DNA of 64,000 nt from assembly GCA_017472635.1 (NCBI GenBank), contig JAFUPU010000089.1:1-64000 (forward strand), written 5' to 3'. Shown here in pieces: positions 15,208-24,819 of this stretch. Under the pieces are notes generated by a model. That model had not been told where the DNA came from, ran no database searches, and saw only the letters and a list, made by a program, of their open reading frames with translations. The stretch is from Bacteroidaceae bacterium. Its GTDB lineage: Bacteria > Bacteroidota > Bacteroidia > Bacteroidales > Bacteroidaceae. How positions within the stretch are numbered: the first letter of the stretch is position 1; the number at the start of each line of letters is the position of its first letter. The position numbers and the translations under genes are program-made.

Positions 15208-18200
15208 ATGAAACATTTGAAATCTTTAGGTCTCATGCTTTTAGGGCTCGGGATGTCAGTTGGTGCTACAGCTCAAACAGAGCTAGCAAGCTGGACATTC
15301 GAGACAGGCTATGACGTGACCGATGGTGTGTATACACCAAATGAGAATGAATGGGCAGCCACAGGTGCACTATGGTTTAACACCGGTGCGCCAAAGTTTG
15401 TAGCCAACAATGCAGTAGGCAACGCCGCTGACTATATTGTAACTGGCTCTACATCCCGCTATTGGGAGCTATGTTCCGGATGGGATAACCATGTTTTCCG
15501 TATAACAAACGACACGGAGTCAAACAACATCACCGACTATACGGATGGTGCTGCGCATGCCAATTATTATGAAGTACAATTCCCTGCAAAAGGATATACC
15601 AACATCAAGATGACATTGGCAAATGCCTATGGAGGTAATGCTGAAGCTACTTTACATTCTGTAATAAGTACGGATGGAGGCAGTACCTGGACCGTAGGTG
15701 AGACCGCAACCACAGCCGGAACTTGGTGGACTTATAATCCCAATACAATTTCCATTCCTGCCACTGATTGTGAAAAAGTAATTGTACGCCTTATCTTCGG
15801 TAACGGATTTTCCAGCAACTGGAACATGGATTACATCACACTGACAGGCGAAGAATTCACAGGAGATGTCAGCAACATGTATACACTCAGCACAAATGTC
15901 AACCCGACAGGTGCTGGTACAGCTGTACCATCCCCCATGAGCGACCGCTACGAACAGGGCACTGAAATCACTATTACTCAAACCACAAACATTGGTTACA
16001 ACTTCATAAATTGGACTGATGCCGCAGGAAATGTGTTAGGAACAGATGCTACTTACACGTTCTCTATAAGTGAGAATACCGCCATCACAGCAAATTATGA
16101 AGAAGTGGAAATCATCAACAACATTCCAAACGATGAATCTAACCCCTTCAACATGCGATATGGTGAATTGCACGGAAGCCGTGCCAGCTTTGGTAGCGAC
16201 AATCACATCGATTGGATGAGCAATGGCGACTATGCCATCTACAAACTTAACAACACCATTGATGCACAATACTTCGATATCGACTTTGGCGTGGGAACCC
16301 AACAAGATAACGTAAGCATCACTTTTGCTTTAGCCAACGAAGCAGGTGAAACAGTATGGAGCGACACACAAGCCATAGAAAACAATAAAAATTGGGGAGA
16401 ATACATTCCTTATTCACTGCGTACAAGCGCTATTGCCAAGGGAAAATATACCATGACCATCACCTTCAATAGCGTGGGCGGAAACGGAACAACCGGAAAC
16501 CTCAACAATATCAATTTCACCGGTAAAGCAGCCTTTGTTCCTGAAACAGTGGATAACCAGACAGCGACTGTAACTTATGCATTTGACCAGGCTGTGGACG
16601 GACAGACCGCTACTTATAGCACAGGCAGCGAGGGATGGTTCAAGAACAACTACACAGAATATGGTTCCACATTGTCCATCACCGGTGCCCGACTGAATCA
16701 AACTTTGTTCCAACCGTCGATTAACAACGAAGGAAGTGCCAATGATGACAATCAGGTGAACTTCTACATCATTCCGAAAGACGGACTTAGCTTCACACCG
16801 ACCAAGGTATCATTCAACACCTCTCGATATGGAACCAGCGGTGGTAAGGTAGACGCCTCATGGGTGAATTCAGATGGAACTGTTACAGCCATCGAAGGCG
16901 GTATTATACCTGCCCGCAACGATGAAGTGACTGCCTACAGCAAAGAACTGAGCGGCATCCCTGCAAGCAATGGACTTTGCGGCCTACGTCTGAACCTCTA
17001 TAGTTTGGGAAACACCAAGCAAGTAGGATTCGGAAATATAGTCATTGAAGGTATCGTAAATGGTACGACACAAGATGTAAAGCAATACACCATGAATGTC
17101 AGCATAGAATCTGACGACGCAGGTGAAGTAACAATCAAACCTAACGCGAACGTATTCTCTGAAGGCGATGAGGTAACGCTGATAGCCTCTGAAAACTTCG
17201 GTTATCATTTTGCCGCATGGGTCAATACTGCCGGTGAAGAAGTTTCAACCGAAAATCCCTACACGTTTACAATCAATGCCGACACAGACTTGAAGGCTAC
17301 TTATACCCAGAAAAACGTTTATGCATTGGGATTGAAAGTCATTGACGATATGGAAAACGTCTACGGAAATGCCAATTTGGTGACCATCAGCCCCGTAGGA
17401 AACTTAGTGAATGGTATTCACTACTACGAAGAAGGAACAGATGTGAAGTTAACCGTCAACAACAACAAGATTCTCACTTTCACCGGATGGGAAGACGGTA
17501 CAACCAATGCCGAACGTATTATCAACATAGACGGAGAAAAGAATTTAACTGTAAACTATGCTGTAGCAGACTACATCGTAGCTTGGGATCTTTATCAAGA
17601 CCAACCGGGTAGTGAACGTGCTGCTGATTACAAGAGCAATCCTGAAAATGCCGGCTTGCTCTCTCTGCGCAAAGCAGACGGAACAACAGCCGGATGGCTC
17701 ACACGTGGTGTAAACAATGGCGCTGAAGAAGGTCGTTGGGGTGCGCGTATCTGGAAACTGCGTTCTGAAGGATGGTATTGGGAAGTTTCATTCTCTACTA
17801 AAGGTTTCAGCAATGTCACCATATCTAATGGTTTCGGACATTCTTATAACACCTATGCTGTTATGCGTGCAGAATACTCAATAGATGGAACCAACTTCAC
17901 TAAGCTCGGCACCTACGACATTCCCACCCGTGGTTGGGTAGATGGAGAATTCACATTGCCCTCTGATGCAAACAACCAAGACCGCGTATGGGTACGTTGG
18001 TTAGGTGATAGCGAAGAACTTGTCGGTAACGAAACCGACTACGACGGACTCTCTATCGGGGACATCTTCGTATTAGGTGAAAGCGAACAAGCCAACGACC
18101 AAGTGGCTCCTGTACTCGTCAACAGCAACCCTGAGAACAATGCAACCGGAGCCTCAGCAACAGGAAGTATTGTGCTGACATTCGACGAACGCCTTAAAAC

Positions 18201-19734
18201 CGGCACCGGTGTTGCTACCTTGAATGGTGAAGAGATTGCACCCACCGTAAACGGAAAAACAGCTATTTTCCAATACAGCGGACTGGAATATAACAAGCAA
18301 TACACCTTTACCCTGCCAGCCGGTGTCATTACCGACCGCAGTGGCAATAGCTATGAAGGACTGACATTACAGTTCACCACCATGGAACGTACTCAGCCTG
18401 TAGCCCGCATCTATGATGCTGTAGTAGCAACAGACGGAAGCGGAGACTATACATCCGTACAAGCAGCGATTGATGCCGCTCCCGAAGGTCGTGCCACTCC
18501 TTGGCTCATCTTTATCAAGAATGGAGAATACAAGGGTCACGTAGACATTCCTGCAAGCAAACCCTACTTGCACTTTATCGGTCAAGAGCGCGATAAGGTT
18601 ATCATCACCGACGATCGTCTTTGTGGTGGCGACAATGCCGTACACGTAAGCGTAGGTGCTACTGTCGTAGTAAACGCTAACGATTGTTATTTCGATAATC
18701 TTACCCTCGAGAACTCATGGGGTCATGACAAGCAAGCCGGTCCGCAAGCATTGGCATTAAACACTAGTGGAGACCGTACCGTATTTAAGAACGTTGCCAT
18801 GCTTTCTTACCAAGACACCTGGATTACCCCGTCTACTTCAAACTACCGCGCATATGCCAAAGATTGTTTCATTGAAGGTGCTGTAGACTTCATCTACAAT
18901 AGCGGCAATATCTATATCGACAACACTACCCTTTACATCAACCGTAAGAGTGGTGGCTACATTGTGGCTCCTTCACATGGTGCCGATGTAGAGTGGGGAT
19001 ACGTATTCATGAACTGTACTATCACAGCTCCAGGCGTACCTTCAGAAACTGACGTATGGTTGGGTCGCCCTTGGCACAACAGTCCCAAAACGGTATTCAT
19101 CAATACAGTTGCTGAAGTTACCATCCCGGCAAAAGGTTGGTATCCGACAATGGGCGGTCTTCCCGTTCTTTGGGCAGACTATAATACAATGGACGGAAAC
19201 GGTAATCCCGTAGACCTCTCACAACGTGAAGATACCTATTATTATATAGAGAACAAGGGTCAAGCTAACGAGAAGAAGGTATACGGCACTGCCAAAAACT
19301 ACCTAACTGCTGAAGAGGCAGCCCAATATACCGTCAAAAACGTATTGAGCGGAAAAGACAATTGGCAGCCAAACATCATCACCGAATCATGTGCAAAACC
19401 TTTTGCCCAGATTAGCGAAGACAAACAAACCATTTCATGGGAGGCTGTTCCCTACGCTATCTGCTATGTTATCATTAAAAATGGTACAGAGGTTGAGTTT
19501 ACAACCGAGACATCCATCACTTACGATGAAAGCTGCGACTATATTATCTATGCTGCAAACGAACAAGGAGGCTTGAGCATCGGTTGCGACCCCAAGAACC
19601 CAAGTTACATCGAAGAGATGATAGCCCTGCCTAATACTCAAGATACCATGTATGACTTGATGGGCCGCGTGGTAAAAAATCCAGTGAAAGGCAATATCTA
19701 TATACTGAAAGGTAAAAAAATGATTGCCCAATAA
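15208..19734 (+). CDS. Multidomain CE8 pectin methylesterase
   Basis: This 1508-residue secreted protein starts with a signal peptide (to about residue 22, ATAQ). Next come a beta-sandwich (about 23-225) and an InlB/Flg_new-like repeat (about 226-297, ending TANYEE). A lectin- or CBM-like segment (about 300-455) and another beta domain follow, then two more InlB-like repeats (about 625-785), a sandwich (about 790-950) and a Big_5-type Ig domain (about 955-1065). The pectinesterase beta-helix follows (about 1068-1400) with all key residues: Gln1180 (GPQALAL), Gln1202 and Asp1203 (YQDTW), Asp1227 (GAVDFIYN), and Arg1287 with Trp1289 (WLGRPW). It removes methyl groups from homogalacturonan. The last 28 residues repeat the tail of the preceding acetylesterase. 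Confidence 0.92.
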   Translation: MKHLKSLGLMLLGLGMSVGATAQTELASWTFETGYDVTDGVYTPNENEWAATGALWFNTGAPKFVANNAVGNAADYIVTGSTSRYWELCSGWDNHVFRITNDTESNNITDYTDGAAHANYYEVQFPAKGYTNIKMTLANAYGGNAEATLHSVISTDGGSTWTVGETATTAGTWWTYNPNTISIPATDCEKVIVRLIFGNGFSSNWNMDYITLTGEEFTGDVSNMYTLSTNVNPTGAGTAVPSPMSDRYEQGTEITITQTTNIGYNFINWTDAAGNVLGTDATYTFSISENTAITANYEEVEIINNIPNDESNPFNMRYGELHGSRASFGSDNHIDWMSNGDYAIYKLNNTIDAQYFDIDFGVGTQQDNVSITFALANEAGETVWSDTQAIENNKNWGEYIPYSLRTSAIAKGKYTMTITFNSVGGNGTTGNLNNINFTGKAAFVPETVDNQTATVTYAFDQAVDGQTATYSTGSEGWFKNNYTEYGSTLSITGARLNQTLFQPSINNEGSANDDNQVNFYIIPKDGLSFTPTKVSFNTSRYGTSGGKVDASWVNSDGTVTAIEGGIIPARNDEVTAYSKELSGIPASNGLCGLRLNLYSLGNTKQVGFGNIVIEGIVNGTTQDVKQYTMNVSIESDDAGEVTIKPNANVFSEGDEVTLIASENFGYHFAAWVNTAGEEVSTENPYTFTINADTDLKATYTQKNVYALGLKVIDDMENVYGNANLVTISPVGNLVNGIHYYEEGTDVKLTVNNNKILTFTGWEDGTTNAERIINIDGEKNLTVNYAVADYIVAWDLYQDQPGSERAADYKSNPENAGLLSLRKADGTTAGWLTRGVNNGAEEGRWGARIWKLRSEGWYWEVSFSTKGFSNVTISNGFGHSYNTYAVMRAEYSIDGTNFTKLGTYDIPTRGWVDGEFTLPSDANNQDRVWVRWLGDSEELVGNETDYDGLSIGDIFVLGESEQANDQVAPVLVNSNPENNATGASATGSIVLTFDERLKTGTGVATLNGEEIAPTVNGKTAIFQYSGLEYNKQYTFTLPAGVITDRSGNSYEGLTLQFTTMERTQPVARIYDAVVATDGSGDYTSVQAAIDAAPEGRATPWLIFIKNGEYKGHVDIPASKPYLHFIGQERDKVIITDDRLCGGDNAVHVSVGATVVVNANDCYFDNLTLENSWGHDKQAGPQALALNTSGDRTVFKNVAMLSYQDTWITPSTSNYRAYAKDCFIEGAVDFIYNSGNIYIDNTTLYINRKSGGYIVAPSHGADVEWGYVFMNCTITAPGVPSETDVWLGRPWHNSPKTVFINTVAEVTIPAKGWYPTMGGLPVLWADYNTMDGNGNPVDLSQREDTYYYIENKGQANEKKVYGTAKNYLTAEEAAQYTVKNVLSGKDNWQPNIITESCAKPFAQISEDKQTISWEAVPYAICYVIIKNGTEVEFTTETSITYDESCDYIIYAANEQGGLSIGCDPKNPSYIEEMIALPNTQDTMYDLMGRVVKNPVKGNIYILKGKKMIAQ

Positions 19735-19780
19735 ATCTTTCAGTTTATCAAAAGACAGCCTACCATAATGCTGCTTCCTA

Positions 19781-19813
19781 AAGTCCCCTGTGAGCCTACA
19801 GGGGACTTTTTTT
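19781..19813 (+). terminator. Terminator after the pectin methylesterase gene
   Basis: AAGTCCCCTGT (19781-19791) pairs perfectly with ACAGGGGACTT (19798-19808) around a 6-nt loop, followed by a run of T. Confidence 0.92.
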
Positions 19814-19857
19814 GCTTATTTTCAAGTGAAAATGAAGATTAAATGAACAAAATGTTC

Positions 19858-19865
19858 TATATTTG
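19858..19865 (+). promoter_or_regulatory. -7 box immediately before the regulator's start codon
   Basis: TATATTTG ends only 5 bases before the ATG at 19871. Transcription from it would begin at or next to the start codon, giving a leaderless or nearly leaderless mRNA. No good TTTG is seen at -33. Confidence 0.55.
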
Positions 19866-19870
19866 CAAGC

Positions 19871-21928
19871 ATGAAACAGGCTCTTCATCTATTTTTAACG
19901 ACATTTTTGCTACTGTCATGTAGTTCGTTGCATGCCCATTTTATAATGGAATGGAAACGTTTTACCCCCGATGACGGACTGTCTCACCGCACTATCAGTT
20001 CCATTGAAGAAGATTCTATAGGGGGCATTTGGATGGCAACTTGGAATGGTATTTGTCACTACAATGGAACACAATTTGCGACCTACAACACCACTGCCGA
20101 CGGATACAAGTTAGGACGATTAATCTTTGTCCGTCCACTATCCGATGGCAACCTCTGGTGTCTAACTCAAAACAACAAAATTCCATTTCTTTACAATCCT
20201 CAAACAAAGGAGGTTAAAGAAACTTCCGACACACGTATTATCCGACAGGGGACCCGAGGAAATCAAATCAAACTCGACAGCATTGGGCTACATATTATAT
20301 ATAAAGGAGAACCCTTTTGTATCCCTTTTTCTCCTGGGAACAACCTCAGAATCGACAGTCGGATTGTAGGTACCACCGACAGTCATGGCACCATGTGGGT
20401 CAACTTCGAGGATGCGCTCTATCGCATCACTTTCTCACCCGCTCCTTTCAGACATATACGTGAAATCGACACTCGGAGTCTTATCAACTATGACGATGAG
20501 TTAAGAAGCATCTTATACTACCCCGACGGACGTAGCCTCTGGGCTGCCAAAGACGGAATTATCTACCAGTATGATTCATCCGACAAATTGGCAGGCACTC
20601 TGCATCCTGACGAATATTTCCCAACATCGGATAATACCCCGACCAAAGTATACGCCATGCTACTTTTGGGTGACACCTGTTGGTTAGGAAGTAAAGGGAA
20701 TGGACTGTTCCGATTGACCGCAAAAAATGATTCTTGCTACGACATCACCCACCACAGCCTCCCCACATCCGACAGCCTTACTGCCACAAACATTTACGAC
20801 CTGCTGTATACCAACGGAGAACTATGGTTTGCGACTTGGGGAACCGGCATCTGGAAATCCACATTGACAGGCGGTATTCCCACCAATTTCCAGCATTGGG
20901 CTCCTGGCACAAAAGTCAGAGCTATAGAGCATTTCAATCAAGGTATTGCAGCTGCCACGACCTATGGCATTTATCTATTCGATACTCCCTCTTCGTGCCA
21001 ACCAAGCCAAATAGGCAACATCGATGCCACTTGTATACATCAGAATAGCGACGGAAAAACCTATGTCGGCACCATGGGTATGGGACTTTATTTGATGGAA
21101 CTCAACAAGACCACCGGTGAATACACCTTAGTTCCTCACACATTGCCCGGTATTGGCGACATCATTTTCAATATCATTGAGACGCCCGACAAACAAACTT
21201 GGTTTATCTGCGACAACACCCTTATCAGACGCATGCCCGACGGCACCATCAGCAAATTCGACAAACAACTGTTCGGCGAACAGATCAACTTTTCAGAAAG
21301 CATGCCGGTATTAGCCGACGATTGCCTTTGGATAGGTACTACCATCGGTCGTTTCTATATACGAACAGACTTGCCACATGCCGAAGCTATCATTTATACT
21401 CCCAATAAAAAGGAACAAGAACATCTTTGGCTTTTTCTTGCAGCCCTGACTGCAGCTGTCATTTGTGGAATTTCTATCTTCCGTATCGTAAAACGGACCT
21501 CATCCGGACAGCCGGTCTCTCCTCTTTCTGAGGATAAAAACAACGACTCATACCCAGTTCAACCATTACAAGAAGCCACTTCGCTGTTATCCCCTGAAGA
21601 CCAAGCATTCAAACAAGCAGTATACACCTACGTCATTGAACATTTGGGCGACAGTCAAATCAGCGTTGATAATATAGCCGAATCTATCGGAACCAATCGG
21701 ACCACATTCTATCAACGGGTAAAAAGTGTATTCGGCACTACACCTGCTACTCTCATCCTCGACATACGCATCGAACATGCAATAAAGCTCTTACAAGCAG
21801 GGAAACACACTCCGGCTGATATCGCCTACATGGTCGGATTCAGTGAAGCCAGGTATTTTTATCAAGTATTCAAAAAGAAAACAGGAATCACCCCCAAGCA
21901 ATTTTCCGAGAAATTGAAGAACAGGTAA
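19871..21928 (+). CDS. Membrane-bound propeller-AraC transcriptional regulator without kinase domain
   Basis: This 685-residue protein has a signal peptide (residues 1 to about 22). A periplasmic region (about 25-510) is built of two-component-regulator propeller repeats, such as DSIGGIWMATWNGICHY, GELWFATWGTGIW and DDCLWIGTTIGRF. One membrane helix is at about 518-541 (HLWLFLAALTAAVICGISIF), followed by a short cytoplasmic linker and an AraC DNA-binding domain (about 578-685) with both helix-turn-helices (VDNIAESIGTNRTTFY and PADIAYMVGFSEARYFYQVF). Hybrid two-component systems of Bacteroides have the same ends, but add a Y_Y_Y domain, histidine kinase and receiver in between. All three are absent here. 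It probably senses pectin fragments and controls the two esterase genes directly, as a one-component membrane regulator. Confidence 0.88.
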   Translation: MKQALHLFLTTFLLLSCSSLHAHFIMEWKRFTPDDGLSHRTISSIEEDSIGGIWMATWNGICHYNGTQFATYNTTADGYKLGRLIFVRPLSDGNLWCLTQNNKIPFLYNPQTKEVKETSDTRIIRQGTRGNQIKLDSIGLHIIYKGEPFCIPFSPGNNLRIDSRIVGTTDSHGTMWVNFEDALYRITFSPAPFRHIREIDTRSLINYDDELRSILYYPDGRSLWAAKDGIIYQYDSSDKLAGTLHPDEYFPTSDNTPTKVYAMLLLGDTCWLGSKGNGLFRLTAKNDSCYDITHHSLPTSDSLTATNIYDLLYTNGELWFATWGTGIWKSTLTGGIPTNFQHWAPGTKVRAIEHFNQGIAAATTYGIYLFDTPSSCQPSQIGNIDATCIHQNSDGKTYVGTMGMGLYLMELNKTTGEYTLVPHTLPGIGDIIFNIIETPDKQTWFICDNTLIRRMPDGTISKFDKQLFGEQINFSESMPVLADDCLWIGTTIGRFYIRTDLPHAEAIIYTPNKKEQEHLWLFLAALTAAVICGISIFRIVKRTSSGQPVSPLSEDKNNDSYPVQPLQEATSLLSPEDQAFKQAVYTYVIEHLGDSQISVDNIAESIGTNRTTFYQRVKSVFGTTPATLILDIRIEHAIKLLQAGKHTPADIAYMVGFSEARYFYQVFKKKTGITPKQFSEKLKNR

Positions 21929-21982
21929 ATCAGCTACAAGTGACGAGTTACAGCCTACAGTTTCTCATCCGGATGGAGAATG

Positions 21983-22396
21983 TCATTCAAGCATATCCAA
22001 CGCTTTATCTTCAGCAGCTTCCATGACCTTACGTGCATCAGGTGTTTTATCCTCAATTCCACACAGATGCAGGATTCCATGTATAATCACCCGATGCAAT
22101 TCCCTCTGATAGTCACATTCCAACTGTTCGGCATTGCTCTTTACCGTGTCCAAGCTGATGAAGATATCTCCGCTAATCACATTATCTTCGGTATAGTCAA
22201 AGGTAATGATGTCTGTATAATAATCGTGTTTCAAGTATTCTTTGTTTACCTCCAAAATTTTGGCATCGTCGCAAAAAATATAGGCTATATCTCCTACTTT
22301 CATGCCATACGCCTCTGCTACCCGACGGATCCAAGCTGTCGTCTGACGCCTGCCTATGTGAGGCATTTTCACTCCAATACTCTGATAACTTACCAT
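21983..22396 (-). CDS. ybeY: Endoribonuclease YbeY
   Basis: This 137-residue metalloprotein acts in 16S rRNA maturation and ribosome quality control. The family signature is HRVIIHGILHLCGIEDKT: the first two zinc-binding His residues are present, and the position of the third His of the classic HGxLHLxGyDH motif reads Asp-Lys. I recall this variant from other Bacteroidetes members, so it is probably not a lesion. The strand before it (DIITFDYTEDNVISGDIFIS) is also typical. It is transcribed leftward, 37 bases after the nucleoside-recognition membrane protein, and probably shares its transcript. Confidence 0.92.
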   Translation of the reverse strand: MVSYQSIGVKMPHIGRRQTTAWIRRVAEAYGMKVGDIAYIFCDDAKILEVNKEYLKHDYYTDIITFDYTEDNVISGDIFISLDTVKSNAEQLECDYQRELHRVIIHGILHLCGIEDKTPDARKVMEAAEDKALDMLE

Positions 22397-22433
22397 AGTT
22401 ATTCTCGCTATTTAGTTTATTAATCCATAATTA

Positions 22434-23666
22434 TCACCCAAAAAACAGGTAAGCCAACAACAATGCCGAAACAATACCTGCCAAGTCAGCCAACAGTCCA
22501 CACCCCACTGCATAGCGCGTCCGACTCACACCCACACTGCCAAAATATACGGCAAGGATGTAGAAGGTCGTATCCGTGGAACCCTGGAACATGCATGCCA
22601 GACGACCTACAAACGAATCGGCTCCATATGTCTGCATGGCATCTACCATCATTCCTCTTGCTCCACTTCCGCTCAAAGGTTTCATCAGTGCTGTAGGCAA
22701 TGCACCTACAAACTCACCGTCCATGCCACACCAAATCACCACCTGTTCTATCGCCCCCAACAGCATATCCATGGCTCCCGATGCCCGAAAGACTCCGATA
22801 GCCACCAACACCGCCACCAGATAAGGGATAATCCGCACCGCCGTAGTGAATCCCTCTTTCGCTCCCTCCACAAACGCGTCATATACATTTACTTTTTTCC
22901 TTATTCCTGCCACTATAAATCCTATGATGATGACAAAGAGAAACACATTTGCCACCTGCGAAGAATAGAGGTCCATCTGTTCACGACTCAATTGGCTTAC
23001 TCCCCAGATAATCAATCCTACTACCGCACAGGCTCCTCCCAAAATCGTCAGCATTGTTTTGTCGAACAAGTTGATACGTTGGCGTATGCATACACTGATG
23101 ACACCAACCAACGTCGAAAAGAACGTAGCCAGCAAGATGGGGATAAAAACATCTGTCGGACTTTCCGCCCCCATTTGGGCGCGATATACCATAATGCTTA
23201 CCGGAATGATGGTCAACCCCGAGGTATTCAGCACTAAAAACATAATCATCGGATTGGTTGCCGTATCCTTGCGGTCATTCAATGTCTGCAATTCTTCCAT
23301 TGCTTTCAGCCCCAATGGTGTAGCCGCATTATCCAACCCCAACATATTAGCGGACATATTCATAAAGATGGAACCAACCGCCGGATGTCCTTTTGGCAAA
23401 TCTGGGAAAAGTTTGCAAAAGAAAGGACTCAATACACGTGCCAGCATATTCACCACTCCACCTCGTTCACCTATCTTCATTATCCCTAACCACAACGACA
23501 GCACCCCTGTCAACCCCAATGAAATGGTAAAGGCAGTCTCAGCCGACTCGAATGTCGAATTCATCAAAGCCGGGAAAACGGTTGTATCGCCCCAAAACAG
23601 CAGTTTTACCAACGCCACTACAAAGGCTATCAAAAAAAATCCAATCCAAATATAATTCAGAACCAT
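22434..23666 (-). CDS. Nucleoside recognition (SpmA/SpmB-like) membrane protein
   Basis: This 410-residue polytopic membrane protein consists of two fused Gate/nucleoside-recognition domains, corresponding to SpmA and SpmB of spore formers. The first half contains LSPFFCKLFPDLPKGHPAVG and the SANMLGLDNAATPLGLKAM signature. The second half contains KEGFTTAVRIIPYLVAVLVA and GALPTALMKPLSGSGARGMM. I chose the ATG at 23664-23666, because the upstream extension to 23822 lies over the ruvB start and its promoter and is hydrophilic and unlike the family. The transported substrate is not known. It is divergent from ruvB and followed by ybeY. Confidence 0.88.
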   Translation of the reverse strand: MVLNYIWIGFFLIAFVVALVKLLFWGDTTVFPALMNSTFESAETAFTISLGLTGVLSLWLGIMKIGERGGVVNMLARVLSPFFCKLFPDLPKGHPAVGSIFMNMSANMLGLDNAATPLGLKAMEELQTLNDRKDTATNPMIMFLVLNTSGLTIIPVSIMVYRAQMGAESPTDVFIPILLATFFSTLVGVISVCIRQRINLFDKTMLTILGGACAVVGLIIWGVSQLSREQMDLYSSQVANVFLFVIIIGFIVAGIRKKVNVYDAFVEGAKEGFTTAVRIIPYLVAVLVAIGVFRASGAMDMLLGAIEQVVIWCGMDGEFVGALPTALMKPLSGSGARGMMVDAMQTYGADSFVGRLACMFQGSTDTTFYILAVYFGSVGVSRTRYAVGCGLLADLAGIVSALLLAYLFFG

Positions 23667-23689
23667 TGCTATATCGTTATATTCGGCTG

Positions 23690-23697
23690 CAAAGGTA
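23690..23697 (-). promoter_or_regulatory. -7 box for the nucleoside-recognition/ybeY transcript
   Basis: The minus strand reads TACCTTTG, 23 bases upstream of the chosen start. This supports the shorter start at 23666. Confidence 0.6.
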
Positions 23698-23740
23698 CGC
23701 AAAAAACAGTAATTATTCCCTGCATTCCAATTCTTTTTAT

Positions 23741-23748
23741 TACCTTTG
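23741..23748 (+). promoter_or_regulatory. -7 box for ruvB
   Basis: TACCTTTG, 27 bases before the ruvB ATG, is back to back with the minus-strand box at 23690-23697. Confidence 0.6.
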
Positions 23749-23775
23749 CGCCAAATGTAGGCAGGTAGCAAAACT

Positions 23776-24813
23776 ATGATAGAAGAAGACTTCGACATTC
23801 GGCAAGAACAATATTCAACCAAAGAGCGCGATTACGAGAATGCCCTCCGCCCTCTAAATTTCAGTGATTTCAGCGGACAAAACAAGGTGGTAGAAAACCT
23901 CAGCATCTTCGTACAGGCCGCCCGTTTGCGCGGTGAGCCGCTCGACCACACGCTGTTACATGGTCCACCGGGATTAGGCAAAACCACACTCAGCCAAATA
24001 ATTGCCCAAGAGCTGGGAGTGGGATTCAAGATTACAAGCGGTCCCATTCTCGACAAGCCTGGAGATTTGGCGGGTATACTCACCTCGTTGGAAAGCAACG
24101 ATGTGCTTTTCATTGATGAGATACACCGTCTGAGTCCGGTGGTCGAAGAATACCTCTACTCTGCCATGGAAGACTATCGGATCGACATTATGATAGACAA
24201 GGGACCAAGCGCCCGGTCCATACAAATAGGCTTAAATCCTTTTACACTGGTCGGTGCCACCACTCGCAGTGGCTTGCTCACCGCTCCGCTGCGTGCCCGT
24301 TTCGGCATCAACCTGCATCTCGAATACTACGACAACGAGGTACTCAGCCGCATCATCCGCCGTTCGGCATCCATCCTAAACGTTCCCATCGAAGAAAAAG
24401 CCGCCTTAGAGATTGCCGGCAGAAGCCGGGGTACGCCACGTATTGCCAATGCGTTATTACGAAGGGTGCGGGACTTTGCGCAAGTGAAAGGGAACGGATA
24501 CATCAACACCGAGATAGCCCGCTACGCATTGGAAGCACTGAACATCGACCGCTACGGATTGGATGAAATAGACAACAAAATACTTACCACCATCATCGAA
24601 AAATTCAAGGGAGGTCCGGTAGGAGTGGGCACCATTGCTACAGCTATCGGTGAAGATGCCGGCACTGTAGAAGAGGTATACGAACCATTTTTAATCAAAG
24701 AGGGATTCATCAAACGTACTCCACGCGGGCGCGAAGTAACCGAACTGGCATACCGCCATTTGGGAAAAACCCCACTGAGAGGCGAGGGTGGAATGGAGCC
24801 CCTTAACTTTTAA
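23776..24813 (+). CDS. ruvB: Holliday junction branch migration helicase RuvB
   Basis: This 345-residue AAA+ motor drives Holliday junction migration together with RuvA. Walker A GPPGLGKT is at residues 63-70, Walker B is [10 protein letters not shown], sensor 1 is [19 protein letters not shown], and the C-terminal winged helix contains [16 protein letters not shown]. Length and motifs are standard. The next gene, a polysaccharide flippase, begins 6 bases after the stop and is probably co-transcribed. Confidence 0.97.
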   Translation: MIEEDFDIRQEQYSTKERDYENALRPLNFSDFSGQNKVVENLSIFVQAARLRGEPLDHTLLHGPPGLGKTTLSQIIAQELGVGFKITSGPILDKPGDLAGILTSLESNDVLFIDEIHRLSPVVEEYLYSAMEDYRIDIMIDKGPSARSIQIGLNPFTLVGATTRSGLLTAPLRARFGINLHLEYYDNEVLSRIIRRSASILNVPIEEKAALEIAGRSRGTPRIANALLRRVRDFAQVKGNGYINTEIARYALEALNIDRYGLDEIDNKILTTIIEKFKGGPVGVGTIATAIGEDAGTVEEVYEPFLIKEGFIKRTPRGREVTELAYRHLGKTPLRGEGGMEPLNF

Positions 24814-24819
24814 CTATCA

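Noticed and set aside
22309..22340. Loss of the third zinc His in YbeY as a defect
   Set aside because: The Asp-Lys variant at this place is familiar to me from Bacteroidetes YbeY proteins, so it is probably normal for the group.
23667..23822. Longer N-terminus of the nucleoside-recognition protein
   Set aside because: It covers its own -7 box and the ruvB start region and lacks the membrane character of the family.
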